A stretch of 64,000 bases of DNA, from assembly GCF_038637725.1 (NCBI RefSeq), contig NZ_CP152052.1, forward strand, positions 124,001 to 188,000. Reading direction: 5' to 3'. Of the stretch, positions 1 through 7,882 are shown one piece after another (the stretch's first letter is position 1; each line of letters opens with the position of its first letter). Source of the stretch: Psychrobacillus sp. FSL H8-0483. Its GTDB lineage: Bacteria; Bacillota; Bacilli; Bacillales_A; Planococcaceae. The notes under the pieces are model-generated. The model was not told the origin of the DNA. It saw only the letters and a program-made list of their open reading frames with translations, and did not search any database. The position numbers and the translations under genes are program-made.

Positions 1-20
1 AGGAGAATATAAGAAATAAA

Positions 21-47
21 CGTCCAATTTTTATTGGGCGTTTTTTT
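21..47 (+). terminator. Intrinsic terminator of an upstream gene outside the window
   Basis: CGTCCAA and TTGGGCG form a 7-bp stem around a short loop, followed by seven T. It ends a gene that lies before the window start. Positions 48-151 hold no other clear signal. Confidence 0.75.
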
Positions 48-151
48 AAAAGGCGGATTGGGTAATTATGTAGGAACTTGCTCATTTGTACATTAAATGT
101 ACTCGATAGTATACAATGAGAAAATATCGAATGGTAAATGAGGTGCGTGAG

Positions 152-598
152 ATGGTGAGTGTTTTAGTAGATGCAGATGGATGCCCAGTAGTAGACTTAA
201 CGATTGAGGTAGCACAGCATTTTGGATTAAAAGTGACATTGCTATGTGATACGGCTCATTATATGCAAAGACAAGGTGCAGAAACGATCATGGTATCGAA
301 AGGTGCAGACGCGGTGGATTTTGTGCTTGTAAATAAAGTGCAAAAAGGAGATATCGTCGTTACACAAGATTATGGACTTGCCGCAATGGTTTTAGCGAAA
401 CGAGGGTTTGCAATTGATCAAAATGGACGCTGGTACACGCCTGATAATATAGACCAGCTTTTAGACAGTCGCCATATTTCGAAAAAAATAAGGCAGGCTG
501 GAGGCCGATTAAAAGGTCCTAAAAAACGTCAAAAGGAAGACAATGAAAAATTCGAAGCAAGCTTTAAGAAGCTATGTGCACAAGCATTAAATAACTAA
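152..598 (+). CDS. yqxD: YaiI/YqxD family protein (DUF188)
   Basis: Small protein of the YaiI/YqxD family, whose members have a PIN-like nuclease fold; the cellular substrate is not established. The family's hallmark N-terminus (VDADGCPV) is at residues 5-12, and a conserved TQDYGLA segment follows mid-protein. An upstream in-frame ATG exists at 116, but AGGTG at 141-145 sits the right distance from the ATG at 152, and family members begin only a few residues before the DADxCPV motif. I therefore use 152, giving 148 residues. The C-terminus is lysine rich. It stands alone and converges on the lipoprotein gene, ending 2 nt from it. Confidence 0.9.
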   Translation: MVSVLVDADGCPVVDLTIEVAQHFGLKVTLLCDTAHYMQRQGAETIMVSKGADAVDFVLVNKVQKGDIVVTQDYGLAAMVLAKRGFAIDQNGRWYTPDNIDQLLDSRHISKKIRQAGGRLKGPKKRQKEDNEKFEASFKKLCAQALNN

Positions 599-600
599 AA

Positions 601-1464
601 CTATTCATTAGATTGCTTAAGTAGGTCAACGGCTAGGTTGGGAGTATTAGTAAAAGCTCCATTAGCCTTTAAATTAAGTGCTTTTTTCATATCCATCTCG
701 TTATTAATATTGTAAAGATGAATTTGAAATGCATGTTGTTGGACCTCATGAATAAAGTTCTTATCAACTGCGTTTAGGTTTACTCCAATTCCACTTGCAT
801 AAGTACTTAAGCTATTATAATCTTGGTCGGAAAGAGCGGCTTTCTCTTTGAAACTGAACAGTTGAATAAGAGGAAGTCTCGGCTCTAATTCATGAAACTC
901 TGTTAAACTAGACCTGTTAAATGATTCAATAATTACTTTAGGAAGCTTCTTATTTACATCGATTAAATCATATTGATGTAGCAAAGCAATTAACTCTTCT
1001 TCCATTTCCTCATATATTTTCGGAGATTTCATTTCAATATAATAGTTCGCTTCGTCTCCAAAACGCAAAAATACCTCCTCTAATGTAGGTACATCCAAAT
1101 CTTCAAATGCTTCATTTGCCATACTAGGATATGTACTATTAAACCATTCTCCTGCATTTAGCTGCTTTAATTCTTCTATTGTGTAGTCTTTTACTAATCC
1201 AACCCCATCTGTAGTGCGGTCTACCGTTTCATCGTGCATAGCTACTAATACGCCATCTTCTGTCATCTGTAAATCGATTTCAAGATAAGTGGCCGCAGAT
1301 TGTTGTGCTATTTCATAAGCAAGCATCGTGTTCTCTGGAGCATATGTAGAAGCTCCGCGATGGGCAATAATTAAAAACTCATTGGAGGGAATGGGAACTG
1401 CACTTTTATCCGCACACCCAGCGATTAGTAAAAATAAAACGAGTATGATATGTTGTTTTCGCAT
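601..1464 (-). CDS. Glycerophosphodiester phosphodiesterase, lipoprotein
   Basis: GDPD-family enzyme that hydrolyses glycerophosphodiesters to glycerol 3-phosphate and an alcohol. The N-terminus is a lipoprotein signal with lipobox LIAG-C17, so it is predicted to be anchored on the outer face of the membrane. The GDPD signature is intact: HRGAS at about residues 35-39, PENT, E61/D63 (EIDLQMTEDG) and H77 in the MHDETVDRTT segment; IEMK follows later. Length (287 aa) is normal. AAAGGAG precedes the ATG. It appears monocistronic. Family assignment is firm; exact substrate is inferred. Confidence 0.9.
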   Translation of the reverse strand: MRKQHIILVLFLLIAGCADKSAVPIPSNEFLIIAHRGASTYAPENTMLAYEIAQQSAATYLEIDLQMTEDGVLVAMHDETVDRTTDGVGLVKDYTIEELKQLNAGEWFNSTYPSMANEAFEDLDVPTLEEVFLRFGDEANYYIEMKSPKIYEEMEEELIALLHQYDLIDVNKKLPKVIIESFNRSSLTEFHELEPRLPLIQLFSFKEKAALSDQDYNSLSTYASGIGVNLNAVDKNFIHEVQQHAFQIHLYNINNEMDMKKALNLKANGAFTNTPNLAVDLLKQSNE

Positions 1465-1731
1465 GAGAAATCTCCTTTCAAGGGAAGAGATATAAATTCA
1501 AAGACGATTAGGTATTCACTTATTATCATATGAGGAAACAGTTGTACAAGATGCATGAAGGAAAATGCCGCAATGGAAAATTAAGATAGGTAAAAAGCGA
1601 CGAACAAGAAGCATTCATTTGCATGATTGTTCTTTTTTTGATTATAAAAAGTAAACTAACTATTTAACAAACGCCTACTTTTTTGATATATTAAACCGAA
1701 TGGACAAAATTTAGAAAAGGTGGAGTAAAAA

Positions 1732-2679
1732 ATGGAAACAAATGCATACAGAGTATTACTTTACTATAAATATGTCCCGATTGAAGATCCAGTAACATTT
1801 GCACAAGAACATCTTGCTGCTTGTAAAGAGATTGGGTTAAAAGGGCGTATTTTAGTATCAGACGAGGGAATTAACGGGACATGCTCGGGAACAATTGAAC
1901 AAACTGACGCATACATGGACATGATGAAAGCGGACGTTCGATTCGCAGACATGGTGTATAAAATAGATGAAGCAGAGGGCCATGCATTCAAAAAAATGCA
2001 CGTTCGTCCGAAGCAAGAAATTGTACATTTAGGATTAGCTGAAGATATCAATCCAAATGAACTAACTGGTAAATATTTATCGCCAAAAGAATTTTTTGAG
2101 CAAATGCAAGCAGAGGATACAATCGTAATCGATGCTCGTAATGACTATGAATTTGACTTAGGTCATTTCCGTGGAGCAGTTCGTCCGGATATCCGCAACT
2201 TCCGTGACCTACCAGACTGGATGCTTGAGAACAAAGAAATGTTCGAAGGTAAAAAAGTACTTACCTATTGTACTGGCGGGATACGCTGTGAAAAATTCTC
2301 AGGTTGGTTAGTAAGAGAAGGTTTTGAAGGTGTAGGTCAACTACACGGCGGGATCGCAACTTACGCCAAAGATCCAGAAGTGCGCGGACAGCTTTGGGAT
2401 GGTCAAATGTACGTATTCGACGAGCGAATTGCTGTGCCGATCAACCAAGTAGAACATGTCATCGTAGGGAAAGATCATTATACAGGGGAGCCATGTGAGC
2501 GCTATGTAAACTGTGCAAACCCAGATTGTAACGACAAGATTCTATGCTCAGAAGAAAACGAGCATAAATATTTACGCAGCTGTTCAGACGAATGTCGCGA
2601 GCACCCACGCAACCGTTACATCGCAGAACATAATTTATCTGAAGAAGAAATAGAAGCTAGACTAGCTGCTATTAAATAA
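1732..2679 (+). CDS. trhO: tRNA uridine(34) hydroxylase TrhO (rhodanese family)
   Basis: TrhO proteins hydroxylate U34 of tRNA in an oxygen-dependent manner, the first step to mo5U/cmo5U. The protein has the expected three parts: an N-terminal ferredoxin-like domain (about 1-95), a rhodanese domain (about 115-225) with active-site Cys180 in [11 protein letters not shown], and a Cys-rich C-terminal segment with CANPDCN and [10 protein letters not shown]. Length is 315 aa, typical of the Bacillus YbfQ form. AAAGGTGGAG precedes the ATG. It is monocistronic and ends in its own terminator. Confidence 0.95.
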   Translation: METNAYRVLLYYKYVPIEDPVTFAQEHLAACKEIGLKGRILVSDEGINGTCSGTIEQTDAYMDMMKADVRFADMVYKIDEAEGHAFKKMHVRPKQEIVHLGLAEDINPNELTGKYLSPKEFFEQMQAEDTIVIDARNDYEFDLGHFRGAVRPDIRNFRDLPDWMLENKEMFEGKKVLTYCTGGIRCEKFSGWLVREGFEGVGQLHGGIATYAKDPEVRGQLWDGQMYVFDERIAVPINQVEHVIVGKDHYTGEPCERYVNCANPDCNDKILCSEENEHKYLRSCSDECREHPRNRYIAEHNLSEEEIEARLAAIK

Positions 2680-2700
2680 ACTATATAAAAACAACACTAT

Positions 2701-2731
2701 CCCACGCTGATGAAACTAGCGTGGGATCTTT
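2701..2731 (+). terminator. Terminator of trhO
   Basis: Perfect 8-bp stem CCCACGCT/AGCGTGGG with a 9-nt loop, followed by a weak T-rich tract, 21 nt after the stop codon of trhO. Confidence 0.75.
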
Positions 2732-2751
2732 AACGTTTATTTAAAAGATGA

Positions 2752-2860
2752 CTCTGTTAAACGATCATGTTGTTATGGACGAAAATCCGCTCGTTTTCCG
2801 CGAACGAACTGCCAAGCCTCCTCGGGAGTCGCGCGCTGTTTTAAGCATTTTTAAACAGAG
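2752..2860. repeat. Dispersed repeat family B, copy 1
   Basis: Intergenic element with imperfect terminal inverted repeats (CTCTGTTAAA...TTTAAACAGAG). Internally it carries the family signatures GACGAAAATCCGCTCG, CGAACTGCCAAGCC and CTCGGGAGTC. Related copies lie near 11.45, 15.18, 21.32, 32.92, 36.93 and 39.24 kb. Short reading frames inside it are not conserved between copies. Confidence 0.75.
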
Positions 2861-2871
2861 AATTATTAAGG

Positions 2872-2924
2872 ATTATTACAGTAGTGTTACTGGTGCCTGG
2901 CACCAGCAACACTACTGTAATAAT
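2872..2924. repeat. 53-bp near-perfect palindrome
   Basis: Two 26-bp arms flank the single base T at 2898, with only one mismatch (2889/2907). The centre is GGTGCC-T-GGCACC. It can form a cruciform or, in RNA, a very stable hairpin. There is no T-tract, so it is not an ordinary terminator. It lies in a gene-free stretch. Confidence 0.85.
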
Positions 2925-3055
2925 AAAATGTAATAAGTTGTGGAAATGGTGGATAAGATGTGGGTAAGGTGTTTATTTTGGGTTGCATAAAATATAACAC
3001 TTTGCTATAAAGGGAATTGACCTGGGCATATCGAAAGTAACTAAGAGTTCGTATT

Positions 3056-3250
3056 TTAACTTTATTCAGCATGGGTATAACCCTCACTGAATAAAGTTAA
3101 GTCTCCGGCGGATGCCACAGATTTTGTAAGGGAGCTAATCGTGCAAGCACGAGGCCTGCGTGATGCAGGTCAGTTAACCGTTGTCGCATGGATGCGACGT
3201 TCTTAGGCTAACTTCCTTATCTATCTGGACGCAAATACTCCGGGGTGTAA
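3056..3250 (+). ncRNA. Candidate structured RNA leader of unknown class
   Basis: First a 14-bp perfect inverted repeat (TTAACTTTATTCAG, 3056-3069, with 3087-3100). Then a possible multibranch fold: CAGAT 3118-3122 with ATCTG 3223-3227, AAGGGAG 3128-3134 with CTTCCTT 3212-3218, and three local hairpins (CGTGC/GCACG 3140-3151, CCTGC/GCAGG 3155-3169, GTCGCAT/ATGCGAC 3183-3198). It ends 28 nt before a GNAT gene. I do not recognise it as a known riboswitch. GGACGCAAA near 3227 recalls a c-di-GMP-I segment, but the rest of that consensus is absent. It could equally be a non-autonomous mobile element. Confidence 0.45.
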
Positions 3251-3277
3251 TTGAATTTAGGAATGGGGGAAACGTAA

Positions 3278-3724
3278 ATGGCAATCGAAGTGAAGAAAAT
3301 TTCAGATTTGAAAGAAGTCAACGTATCCAAACTAATTCAAGAAAGCGAAAAAGAAGGGTATCGTTTTGTATCGAGACTAGCATCCGAATATGAAGACGGT
3401 ACAAATCGATTCAGTGAGCAAGGGGAAGCACTTTACGGGGTGTGGGATGATGAGGAACTAGTTGGAATCGGTGGGATAAATCGAAGTACGACTAGTGCCG
3501 ACGACAATTCTGCAAGACTATATCGTTTTTATACTTTACCGGAACACCGCAGAAAAGGAGTCGGAAGTGAATTATTCAAAATAATCACCGACAATGCAAA
3601 AGGTCAGTTTAGCAAAATAACAACGAAAACGGAATCTGCAAAAGTGGATGCTTTTTATCGTGCAAATGGATTTTCATTAGAAGAACGTTCACCTGATACA
3701 ACACATGTACTTAGCTTAGAGTAG
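3278..3724 (+). CDS. GNAT family N-acetyltransferase
   Basis: A 148-residue GNAT protein, expected to transfer an acetyl group from acetyl-CoA to an unknown amine. The acetyl-CoA binding motif A is visible as [17 protein letters not shown] (about residues 85-101), and the C-terminal FYRANGF segment fits motif B. GGGGG precedes the ATG. The stop is 16 nt before dsdA, so the two probably share a transcript; this suggests, without proof, a substrate linked to D-serine or a related amino acid. Confidence 0.85.
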   Translation: MAIEVKKISDLKEVNVSKLIQESEKEGYRFVSRLASEYEDGTNRFSEQGEALYGVWDDEELVGIGGINRSTTSADDNSARLYRFYTLPEHRRKGVGSELFKIITDNAKGQFSKITTKTESAKVDAFYRANGFSLEERSPDTTHVLSLE

Positions 3725-3740
3725 AAAGGGTTTTACAATC

Positions 3741-5045
3741 ATGAACATGCAACAATTAATAAAGCAATTTCCTTTAATAGAAAAGCTTCAAAAGACGGAA
3801 GAGACCATATGGTTCAACCCGAATGAAATAAAGACGGAGGACGCTTTAAAACAGGTCCCTATTACAAAAGAAATGGTGCAAGATGCAAGTGATCGATTAG
3901 ATCGATTTGCTTCGTATTTACAAATTGCTTTCCCTGAAACAGTAAAATCAAACGGAATCATTGAATCACCACTAGTTGCTATTCCGAAAATGGAATCTGC
4001 CATAAAGGATTACTTCCAAGTTGATTTTGGTGGAGAGCTTTTATTAAAATGCGACAACGCATTACCGATATCTGGATCTATTAAAGCGCGTGGTGGCATT
4101 TATGAAGTACTTAAAACTGCAGAGACACTTGCAATTCGAGAAGGTTTATTAAAGGAAACAGACGATTACGCTGTTCTTGCTACAGATAAGTTAAAACAGT
4201 TTTTCTCGGGCTATTCGATTGCTGTAGGCTCAACCGGAAACTTAGGGCTAAGCATAGGAATAATGAGTGCAAAGCTTGGTTTTCGAGTAACCGTTCATAT
4301 GTCGAGTGATGCAAAGCAGTGGAAAAAAGATATGCTTCGCGAAAAAGGGGTAGAAGTCATTGAATATGCCTCTGATTATAGCATTGCTGTTGAAGAAGGA
4401 AGAAAACAAGCCGAACTAGACCCTAGTTGCTTCTTTATAGATGATGAAAACTCCATCGATTTATTTGTTGGATATGCAGTTGCTGCAAATAGATTGAAAA
4501 CACAGTTGGAGCAGCAAGGTAGAGTAGTGAGTCAAAATCATCCGCTGTATGTCTATTTACCTTGTGGAGTTGGTGGAGGTCCGGGTGGTGTTGCATTTGG
4601 ATTGAAGCTCATATTTGGTGACCATGTACACTGCTACTTTGCAGAGCCAACACATTCGCCATGCATGTTACTAGGAATGCTGACAGGATTGCATGACAAG
4701 ATCGCAGTTGGAGACATTGGGCTAGATAATAAAACAGCAGCGGATGGGTTAGCAGTTGGAAGACCCTCTGGATTTGTAGGGAAAACAATGGAACAGCTAA
4801 TAAGTGGGAGCTATACAATAAGTGATGAAACGATGTATTCATTACTCACTTTAATCGCCGACACGGAAGAAATTCAGCTGGAACCCTCTGCGCTTGCTGG
4901 AATGACAGGCCCAATGCATTTAGCAAGGAATAACTTCAATCTAGAAAATGCGACGCATATAGTATGGGCGACTGGTGGAGGTATGGTTCCAGACAATGAA
5001 AAGGAAATCTACTATAAAAAAGGCCAACAGTATCTTAAATTGTAG
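3741..5045 (+). CDS. dsdA: D-serine ammonia-lyase (D-serine dehydratase)
   Basis: PLP enzyme converting D-serine to pyruvate and ammonia. The Schiff-base lysine is K115 in SGSIKARGG, the phosphate-binding loop of PLP is seen in [11 protein letters not shown] (about 275-285), and [11 protein letters not shown] (163-173) is the Asn loop. Length (434 aa) matches bacterial DsdA. AAAGGG precedes the ATG. It follows a GNAT gene at 16 nt and ends with a strong terminator. It would allow use or detoxification of D-serine. Confidence 0.95.
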   Translation: MNMQQLIKQFPLIEKLQKTEETIWFNPNEIKTEDALKQVPITKEMVQDASDRLDRFASYLQIAFPETVKSNGIIESPLVAIPKMESAIKDYFQVDFGGELLLKCDNALPISGSIKARGGIYEVLKTAETLAIREGLLKETDDYAVLATDKLKQFFSGYSIAVGSTGNLGLSIGIMSAKLGFRVTVHMSSDAKQWKKDMLREKGVEVIEYASDYSIAVEEGRKQAELDPSCFFIDDENSIDLFVGYAVAANRLKTQLEQQGRVVSQNHPLYVYLPCGVGGGPGGVAFGLKLIFGDHVHCYFAEPTHSPCMLLGMLTGLHDKIAVGDIGLDNKTAADGLAVGRPSGFVGKTMEQLISGSYTISDETMYSLLTLIADTEEIQLEPSALAGMTGPMHLARNNFNLENATHIVWATGGGMVPDNEKEIYYKKGQQYLKL

Positions 5046-5087
5046 ACTCGTTTTTAGATAGTTTAACAATATAGCTTTCTAACAAAT

Positions 5088-5130
5088 AAAACGTCCTTAA
5101 ATGTTTTCTAATTTTAAGGGCGTTTTAAAT
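5088..5130 (+). terminator. Terminator of dsdA
   Basis: 14-bp stem AAAACGTCCTTAAA/TTTAAGGGCGTTTT with one G-U pair and an 11-nt loop, ending in T-rich sequence. The A-rich left arm allows it to work in both directions. Confidence 0.8.
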
Positions 5131-5170
5131 TTGTACATATTTGAGTTAATTTCATAAATATTACTTTGTC

Positions 5171-5345
5171 ATTAAAATACGAACATTTATCACTTGGTTG
5201 ATTGAAGCGGCAGGCGGCGACTCCAGCGGGATGAGTGAGACAGATAAGACATCACAAACGACGCGTGAGCGGCGGTGATGGTTTATCGTTCACCCCGCGG
5301 AAAGCGTCCGCCTATAGCGGAAATCAACTATCCTTTATTCCGTGT
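5171..5345. repeat. Dispersed repeat family A, copy 1
   Basis: GC-rich intergenic element running from a GATTGAAGCGGCAGGCGGCG segment to CCGCGGAAAGCGTCCGCC and AGCGGAAATCAACT. It contains a hairpin (GATAAGACATCAC with GTGATGGTTTATC). It is about 95% identical to the copy at 39362-39537 (roughly nine differences by eye), flanking bases included. Confidence 0.85.
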
Positions 5346-5457
5346 AAAATATATATTTCTATAGTTTCCTTTAGTATTGTTTTATTTTCTCATGTAATTT
5401 GGAATTATGAAATTGATTCATTTAAATGATGGAAAGATAAATTCCGAAACTAACTCT

Positions 5458-5509
5458 TTGACATTAATACCTATAGTAATATATTATGATAAAGTCTCGA
5501 ATATGAGAT
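5458..5509 (+). promoter_or_regulatory. Promoter of azoR with MhqR-like operator
   Basis: TTGACA (5458-5463), 18-bp spacer, TATTAT (5482-5487). Just downstream, at the expected start of transcription, lies the dyad TCTCGAATATGAGA (5495-5508). This resembles the MhqR operator of Bacillus (ATCTCGAAxTCGAGAT), which controls quinone/azo reductases in B. subtilis. The promoter is read directly; the regulator is inferred, and no mhqR gene is in the window. Confidence 0.6.
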
Positions 5510-5558
5510 AAAGTATTTTAAACAAACAATACCTATATATAAAGGAGATTTTAAAATA

Positions 5559-6203
5559 ATGAACGTATTAGTAGTTAAAGCAAATAACCGCCCAGCAACA
5601 GAAGCAATCTCAAGCAAAATGTATGAAACTTTCATGGCAGAATTAGAAGGTAAAGACGTAAACGTAACAACTTATGATGTTTTTGAAGAAGACACACCTT
5701 ACTTTGGACAAGAACTATTTAACGCTTTTGGTAAATTACAAAACGGTGGAGAGTTAACAGACGTTGAATCACGCCTATTAGCTGCAAAACAAAAAGCAAT
5801 GGACGCTATCACAGCTGCAGACGTAGTTGTATTCGCATTCCCATTATGGAACTTAACAATTCCAGCAAAATTACAAACATTTATTGATTATGTATATGCA
5901 GCAGGATTTGCATTCAAATATGATGCAGAAGGTAATATGATTCAATTAATGACAGATAAAAAAGCGATCTTCTTAAATGCTCGTGGTGGTGTTTACTCAT
6001 CTCCTGAAGCAGCTCCAATGGAAATGGCTGTTAACTACATGCGCAATGTATTCGGTGGGGTATTCGGTATGCAAATCATCGATGAAGTAATTATCGAAGG
6101 GCACAATGCAATGCCTGATAAAGCACAAGATATTATTGCTGCAGGTATGGAAGAAGTAAAAGCTTCTGCAAAACGTTTAGCTGAATTAGCGGTTATCGCG
6201 TAA
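5559..6203 (+). CDS. azoR: FMN-dependent NADH:quinone/azo oxidoreductase
   Basis: AzoR-type flavodoxin-fold reductase, reducing quinones and azo dyes by two-electron transfer from NADH. Seen: the N-terminal beta strand and phosphate loop (VLVVKANNRP), FAFPLWNLTIPAKLQTFIDY (about 91-110), the classic family segment for FMN and dimer contacts, and ARGGVYSS. Length is 214 aa, within the family's range. AAAGGAGA precedes the ATG. It is monocistronic, with a recognisable promoter, a putative MhqR-type operator and a strong terminator, fitting an electrophile-stress gene. Confidence 0.93.
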   Translation: MNVLVVKANNRPATEAISSKMYETFMAELEGKDVNVTTYDVFEEDTPYFGQELFNAFGKLQNGGELTDVESRLLAAKQKAMDAITAADVVVFAFPLWNLTIPAKLQTFIDYVYAAGFAFKYDAEGNMIQLMTDKKAIFLNARGGVYSSPEAAPMEMAVNYMRNVFGGVFGMQIIDEVIIEGHNAMPDKAQDIIAAGMEEVKASAKRLAELAVIA

Positions 6204-6224
6204 TAAATATAGACGGTTCAAACT

Positions 6225-6265
6225 GTCACTAAAACCTTGTTTATCGGGTTTTAGTGACTTTTTTT
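6225..6265 (+). terminator. Terminator of azoR
   Basis: Perfect 12-bp stem GTCACTAAAACC/GGTTTTAGTGAC followed by seven T. Confidence 0.9.
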
Positions 6266-6344
6266 ATCCAAATCTAATAAAATAGTTGTAAATTATTGGA
6301 TTTATATTACATGAAATGGCTTAACGCAACCATTTAGCAAAATT

Positions 6345-6415
6345 CGAGACCAACTGGCCTAAAACCGAGACCAAATTTGAAAATTCGAGACCAATTCACC
6401 CGAAACCGAGACCAA
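6345..6415. repeat. Four-copy phased array of CGAGACCAA
   Basis: CGAGACCAA starts at 6345, 6366, 6386 and 6407, i.e. steps of 21, 20 and 21 bp (two helical turns). Alternate units share flanks, so the array also reads as two tandem 41-bp dimers. It lies between convergent genes (azoR and immA). No reading frame or terminator explains it. Confidence 0.85.
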
Positions 6416-6434
6416 ATCAAAAATATTAGAAAAA

Positions 6435-6455
6435 GTATTAGTTTGCTCTACTAAA
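6435..6455. repeat. Left flanking direct repeat of the prophage-like cassette
   Basis: TTTGCTCTACTAAA at 6442-6455 is repeated exactly at 9882-9895, and both are preceded by a related A-rich stretch containing GTATT. The pair brackets the cassette between 6495 and 9791. It could be an attachment-site duplication. The right copy also overlaps the GntR operator region, so shared regulation is an alternative. Confidence 0.45.
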
Positions 6456-6494
6456 AATAAACAACGGAGGAATGGTACCGGAGCAAACGAAATC

Positions 6495-6947
6495 TTATTT
6501 TTCTATCCACTTAATATTAAGTGGATCAAAGGTAATCCTGTATTCTTTGTGTAATTTAAAGAGGCCATATTTTTCAATATAATAATCGATCACGTTTTTC
6601 AAATACTCCGGAGTTACTTCAAGATTTATACATACTTCTTCTAGTGTTGTTTGTCCTTTTTCGTAGCAATCAATCAGCTGATCCAGAGAGACAATTTTTT
6701 CATAACCCCATCTTCGAGCTATTTGCTCTAATTTTACATTTCTCATATCATTTAAGTCTGTAATGTCCCCATAGGTCGTCTCGTAATGACCAAGCTCTTC
6801 TGCTAAAATACAATGTTTTTCATAATTATTTTTGAATTTATCAATTTCAATTACGTGATCGTAATATAAACCTGGGAGACCTTTAGGTAATACTTTCTCA
6901 ATAATTTTAATATGCGGGTACTCCGTAATCAGTTGATCATACGCCAT
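6495..6947 (-). CDS. ImmA/IrrE-type metallopeptidase (XkdA-like)
   Basis: Phage-type M78 peptidase of the ImmA/XkdA group, known in ICEBs1 and PBSX-like elements to act with the adjacent Xre-type repressor, classically by cleaving it after DNA damage. The active-site region reads ILAEELGHYET, the AEELGH variant common in this group rather than a plain HExxH. A longer frame begins at 6959, but its first codons contain the GAGGTG binding site for the ATG at 6947, so I choose 6947 (150 aa). It lies just downstream of the repressor on the same strand, with translational coupling. Confidence 0.85.
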   Translation of the reverse strand: MAYDQLITEYPHIKIIEKVLPKGLPGLYYDHVIEIDKFKNNYEKHCILAEELGHYETTYGDITDLNDMRNVKLEQIARRWGYEKIVSLDQLIDCYEKGQTTLEEVCINLEVTPEYLKNVIDYYIEKYGLFKLHKEYRITFDPLNIKWIEK

Positions 6948-6959
6948 AAAACACCTCAT

Positions 6960-7301
6960 TTATCCGCGTTGCGATTTAATAAACTCAATATATTTCTTAA
7001 TGTCTTCCATTTCTTCCTCAGTGACATCATCATCAATATGCGCTGCAATAGTTACGATTTTCTGGCTGTCAAATCTTTTTTCAGCGTCTTCACCTAAGAA
7101 ATATTGGCCTGGAACTTGAAAAAAATCAGCGAGTAATCGAACAAATTCTAACTTAGGATCGGCTTCTCCATTTTCCCAACGACTTATAGAGCTCTTACTA
7201 ATTTTACTACCAAACTTAGAATTTAAAGAATCTGCCAATTGTTCAATGGTGAGTTTTCTATTCAGTCTTAGCTCTTTTAATAGTGTTCCGAAATTCTTCA
7301 C
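6960..7301 (-). CDS. XRE-family repressor (PBSX Xre-like)
   Basis: A 113-residue Cro/CI-type repressor. The helix-turn-helix lies at about residues 5-60 (TIEQLADSL...ISKSSISRWENGEADP), followed by an acidic C-terminal part. The start is GTG at 7299-7301, with AAGGAG about 10 nt upstream. It is transcribed leftward with immA from the promoter at 7337-7365. Operator-like dyads lie in the divergent region in front of it. By analogy with PBSX it holds the rightward lysis genes silent. Confidence 0.88.
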   Translation of the reverse strand: MKNFGTLLKELRLNRKLTIEQLADSLNSKFGSKISKSSISRWENGEADPKLEFVRLLADFFQVPGQYFLGEDAEKRFDSQKIVTIAAHIDDDVTEEEMEDIKKYIEFIKSQRG

Positions 7302-7336
7302 AACAGTAATCTCCTTACATATTATCTATAGTTAGA

Positions 7337-7365
7337 ATTTTACATCTTAATTTCCGAAAATGCAA
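7337..7365 (-). promoter_or_regulatory. Leftward promoter of the repressor operon
   Basis: On the minus strand TTGCAT (7360-7365), 17-bp spacer, TAAAAT (7337-7342). A half-operator TTTCCG sits within the spacer (7351-7356), consistent with autoregulation. Confidence 0.6.
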
Positions 7366-7381
7366 CAAACGAAACAATTAA

Positions 7382-7395
7382 TTCCGTTTTAGGAA
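7382..7395. promoter_or_regulatory. Candidate operator O1 of the Xre-like repressor
   Basis: TTCCGTTTTAGGAA, a 14-bp dyad matching the other two sites (consensus TTCCRTNNACGGAA with two deviations). It lies between the two divergent promoters. Confidence 0.6.
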
Positions 7396-7403
7396 TAAAT
7401 ATG

Positions 7404-7432
7404 TTGACAGAGATTTCTGTTAATATTATGAT
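7404..7432 (+). promoter_or_regulatory. Rightward promoter of the lysis cassette
   Basis: TTGACA (7404-7409), 17-bp spacer, TATGAT (7427-7432): a near-consensus sigma-A promoter placed between O1 and O2, so that a repressor on O2 would cover the start point. Confidence 0.75.
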
Positions 7433-7439
7433 GTGTTTA

Positions 7440-7453
7440 TTCCATAAACGGAA
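7440..7453. promoter_or_regulatory. Candidate operator O2
   Basis: TTCCATAAACGGAA, a 14-bp dyad about 8 bp after the -10 box of the rightward promoter. Confidence 0.65.
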
Positions 7454-7524
7454 CATCAAAAAAGGGTCATTAGTTATTAATAGTTTGTTTATTAGCGGAG
7501 GTGGGATTTATTATTTATTTTATG

Positions 7525-7538
7525 TTCCATTTACGGAA
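7525..7538. promoter_or_regulatory. Candidate operator O3
   Basis: TTCCATTTACGGAA, a 14-bp dyad almost identical to O2, 18 bp before the first rightward gene. Confidence 0.65.
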
Positions 7539-7556
7539 ATATAAAGGGGGGCGTTT

Positions 7557-7754
7557 ATGAGAATGAGAGATGTGGAAGTAGATTCCAAAGGTAATATAAA
7601 TCTTAATACAAAAGAAATCCCAAATCCATGCATCATAGTTATTAGTAAAGATAAAGCAAAAATGATAGAGTTACCCTCATTCGCTGAAACGACCATTAAG
7701 ACACATCAAGGAAAAGTTGTGCGTGTTAAATGGAATGAGGGAGAAGATTTTTAA
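7557..7754 (+). CDS. xtrA: XtrA/YqaO-family small prophage protein
   Basis: A 65-residue protein resembling XtrA of PBSX and YqaO of skin, small proteins of unknown function encoded in the early region of these elements. The family-like C-terminal block is ELPSFAETTIKTHQGKVVRV followed by KWNEGEDF. GGGGGGC lies just before the ATG. It is the first gene of the rightward transcript and is followed by its own terminator, so only part of transcription may reach the sigma-like gene. Confidence 0.75.
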   Translation: MRMRDVEVDSKGNINLNTKEIPNPCIIVISKDKAKMIELPSFAETTIKTHQGKVVRVKWNEGEDF

Positions 7755-7795
7755 ATTTGAGTAGAATAAATCATAATAGTCCCACCAGTCATCTG

Positions 7796-7849
7796 GAGGA
7801 CAACAAATGATTTCAGCATCTTGCTGATCTTTTGTTGTCCTCTTTTTTT
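7796..7849 (+). terminator. Terminator between xtrA and the sigma-like gene
   Basis: GAGGACAACAAA pairs with TTTGTTGTCCTC (12 bp), with an additional small internal stem, followed by seven T. It lies inside the presumed operon. Confidence 0.9.
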
Positions 7850-7882
7850 ATAGGGTTTTAAAAAGAAAAGGAGGAACTTCTT

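Noticed and set aside
3101-3250. c-di-GMP-I, c-di-AMP or cobalamin riboswitch
   Set aside because: Only short parts match (GGACGCAAA; GGCTAACTTCC); the remaining conserved blocks of each class are missing.
2748-3393. Short frames on both strands (2748-2933, 2887-3087, 3181-3393)
   Set aside because: They lie within the repeat, the palindrome and the structured leader, lack binding sites, and the last one overlaps the GNAT gene in another frame.
5235-5429. 64-codon frame
   Set aside because: It is inside repeat family A copy 1 and is not kept in the near-identical copy at 39.4 kb.
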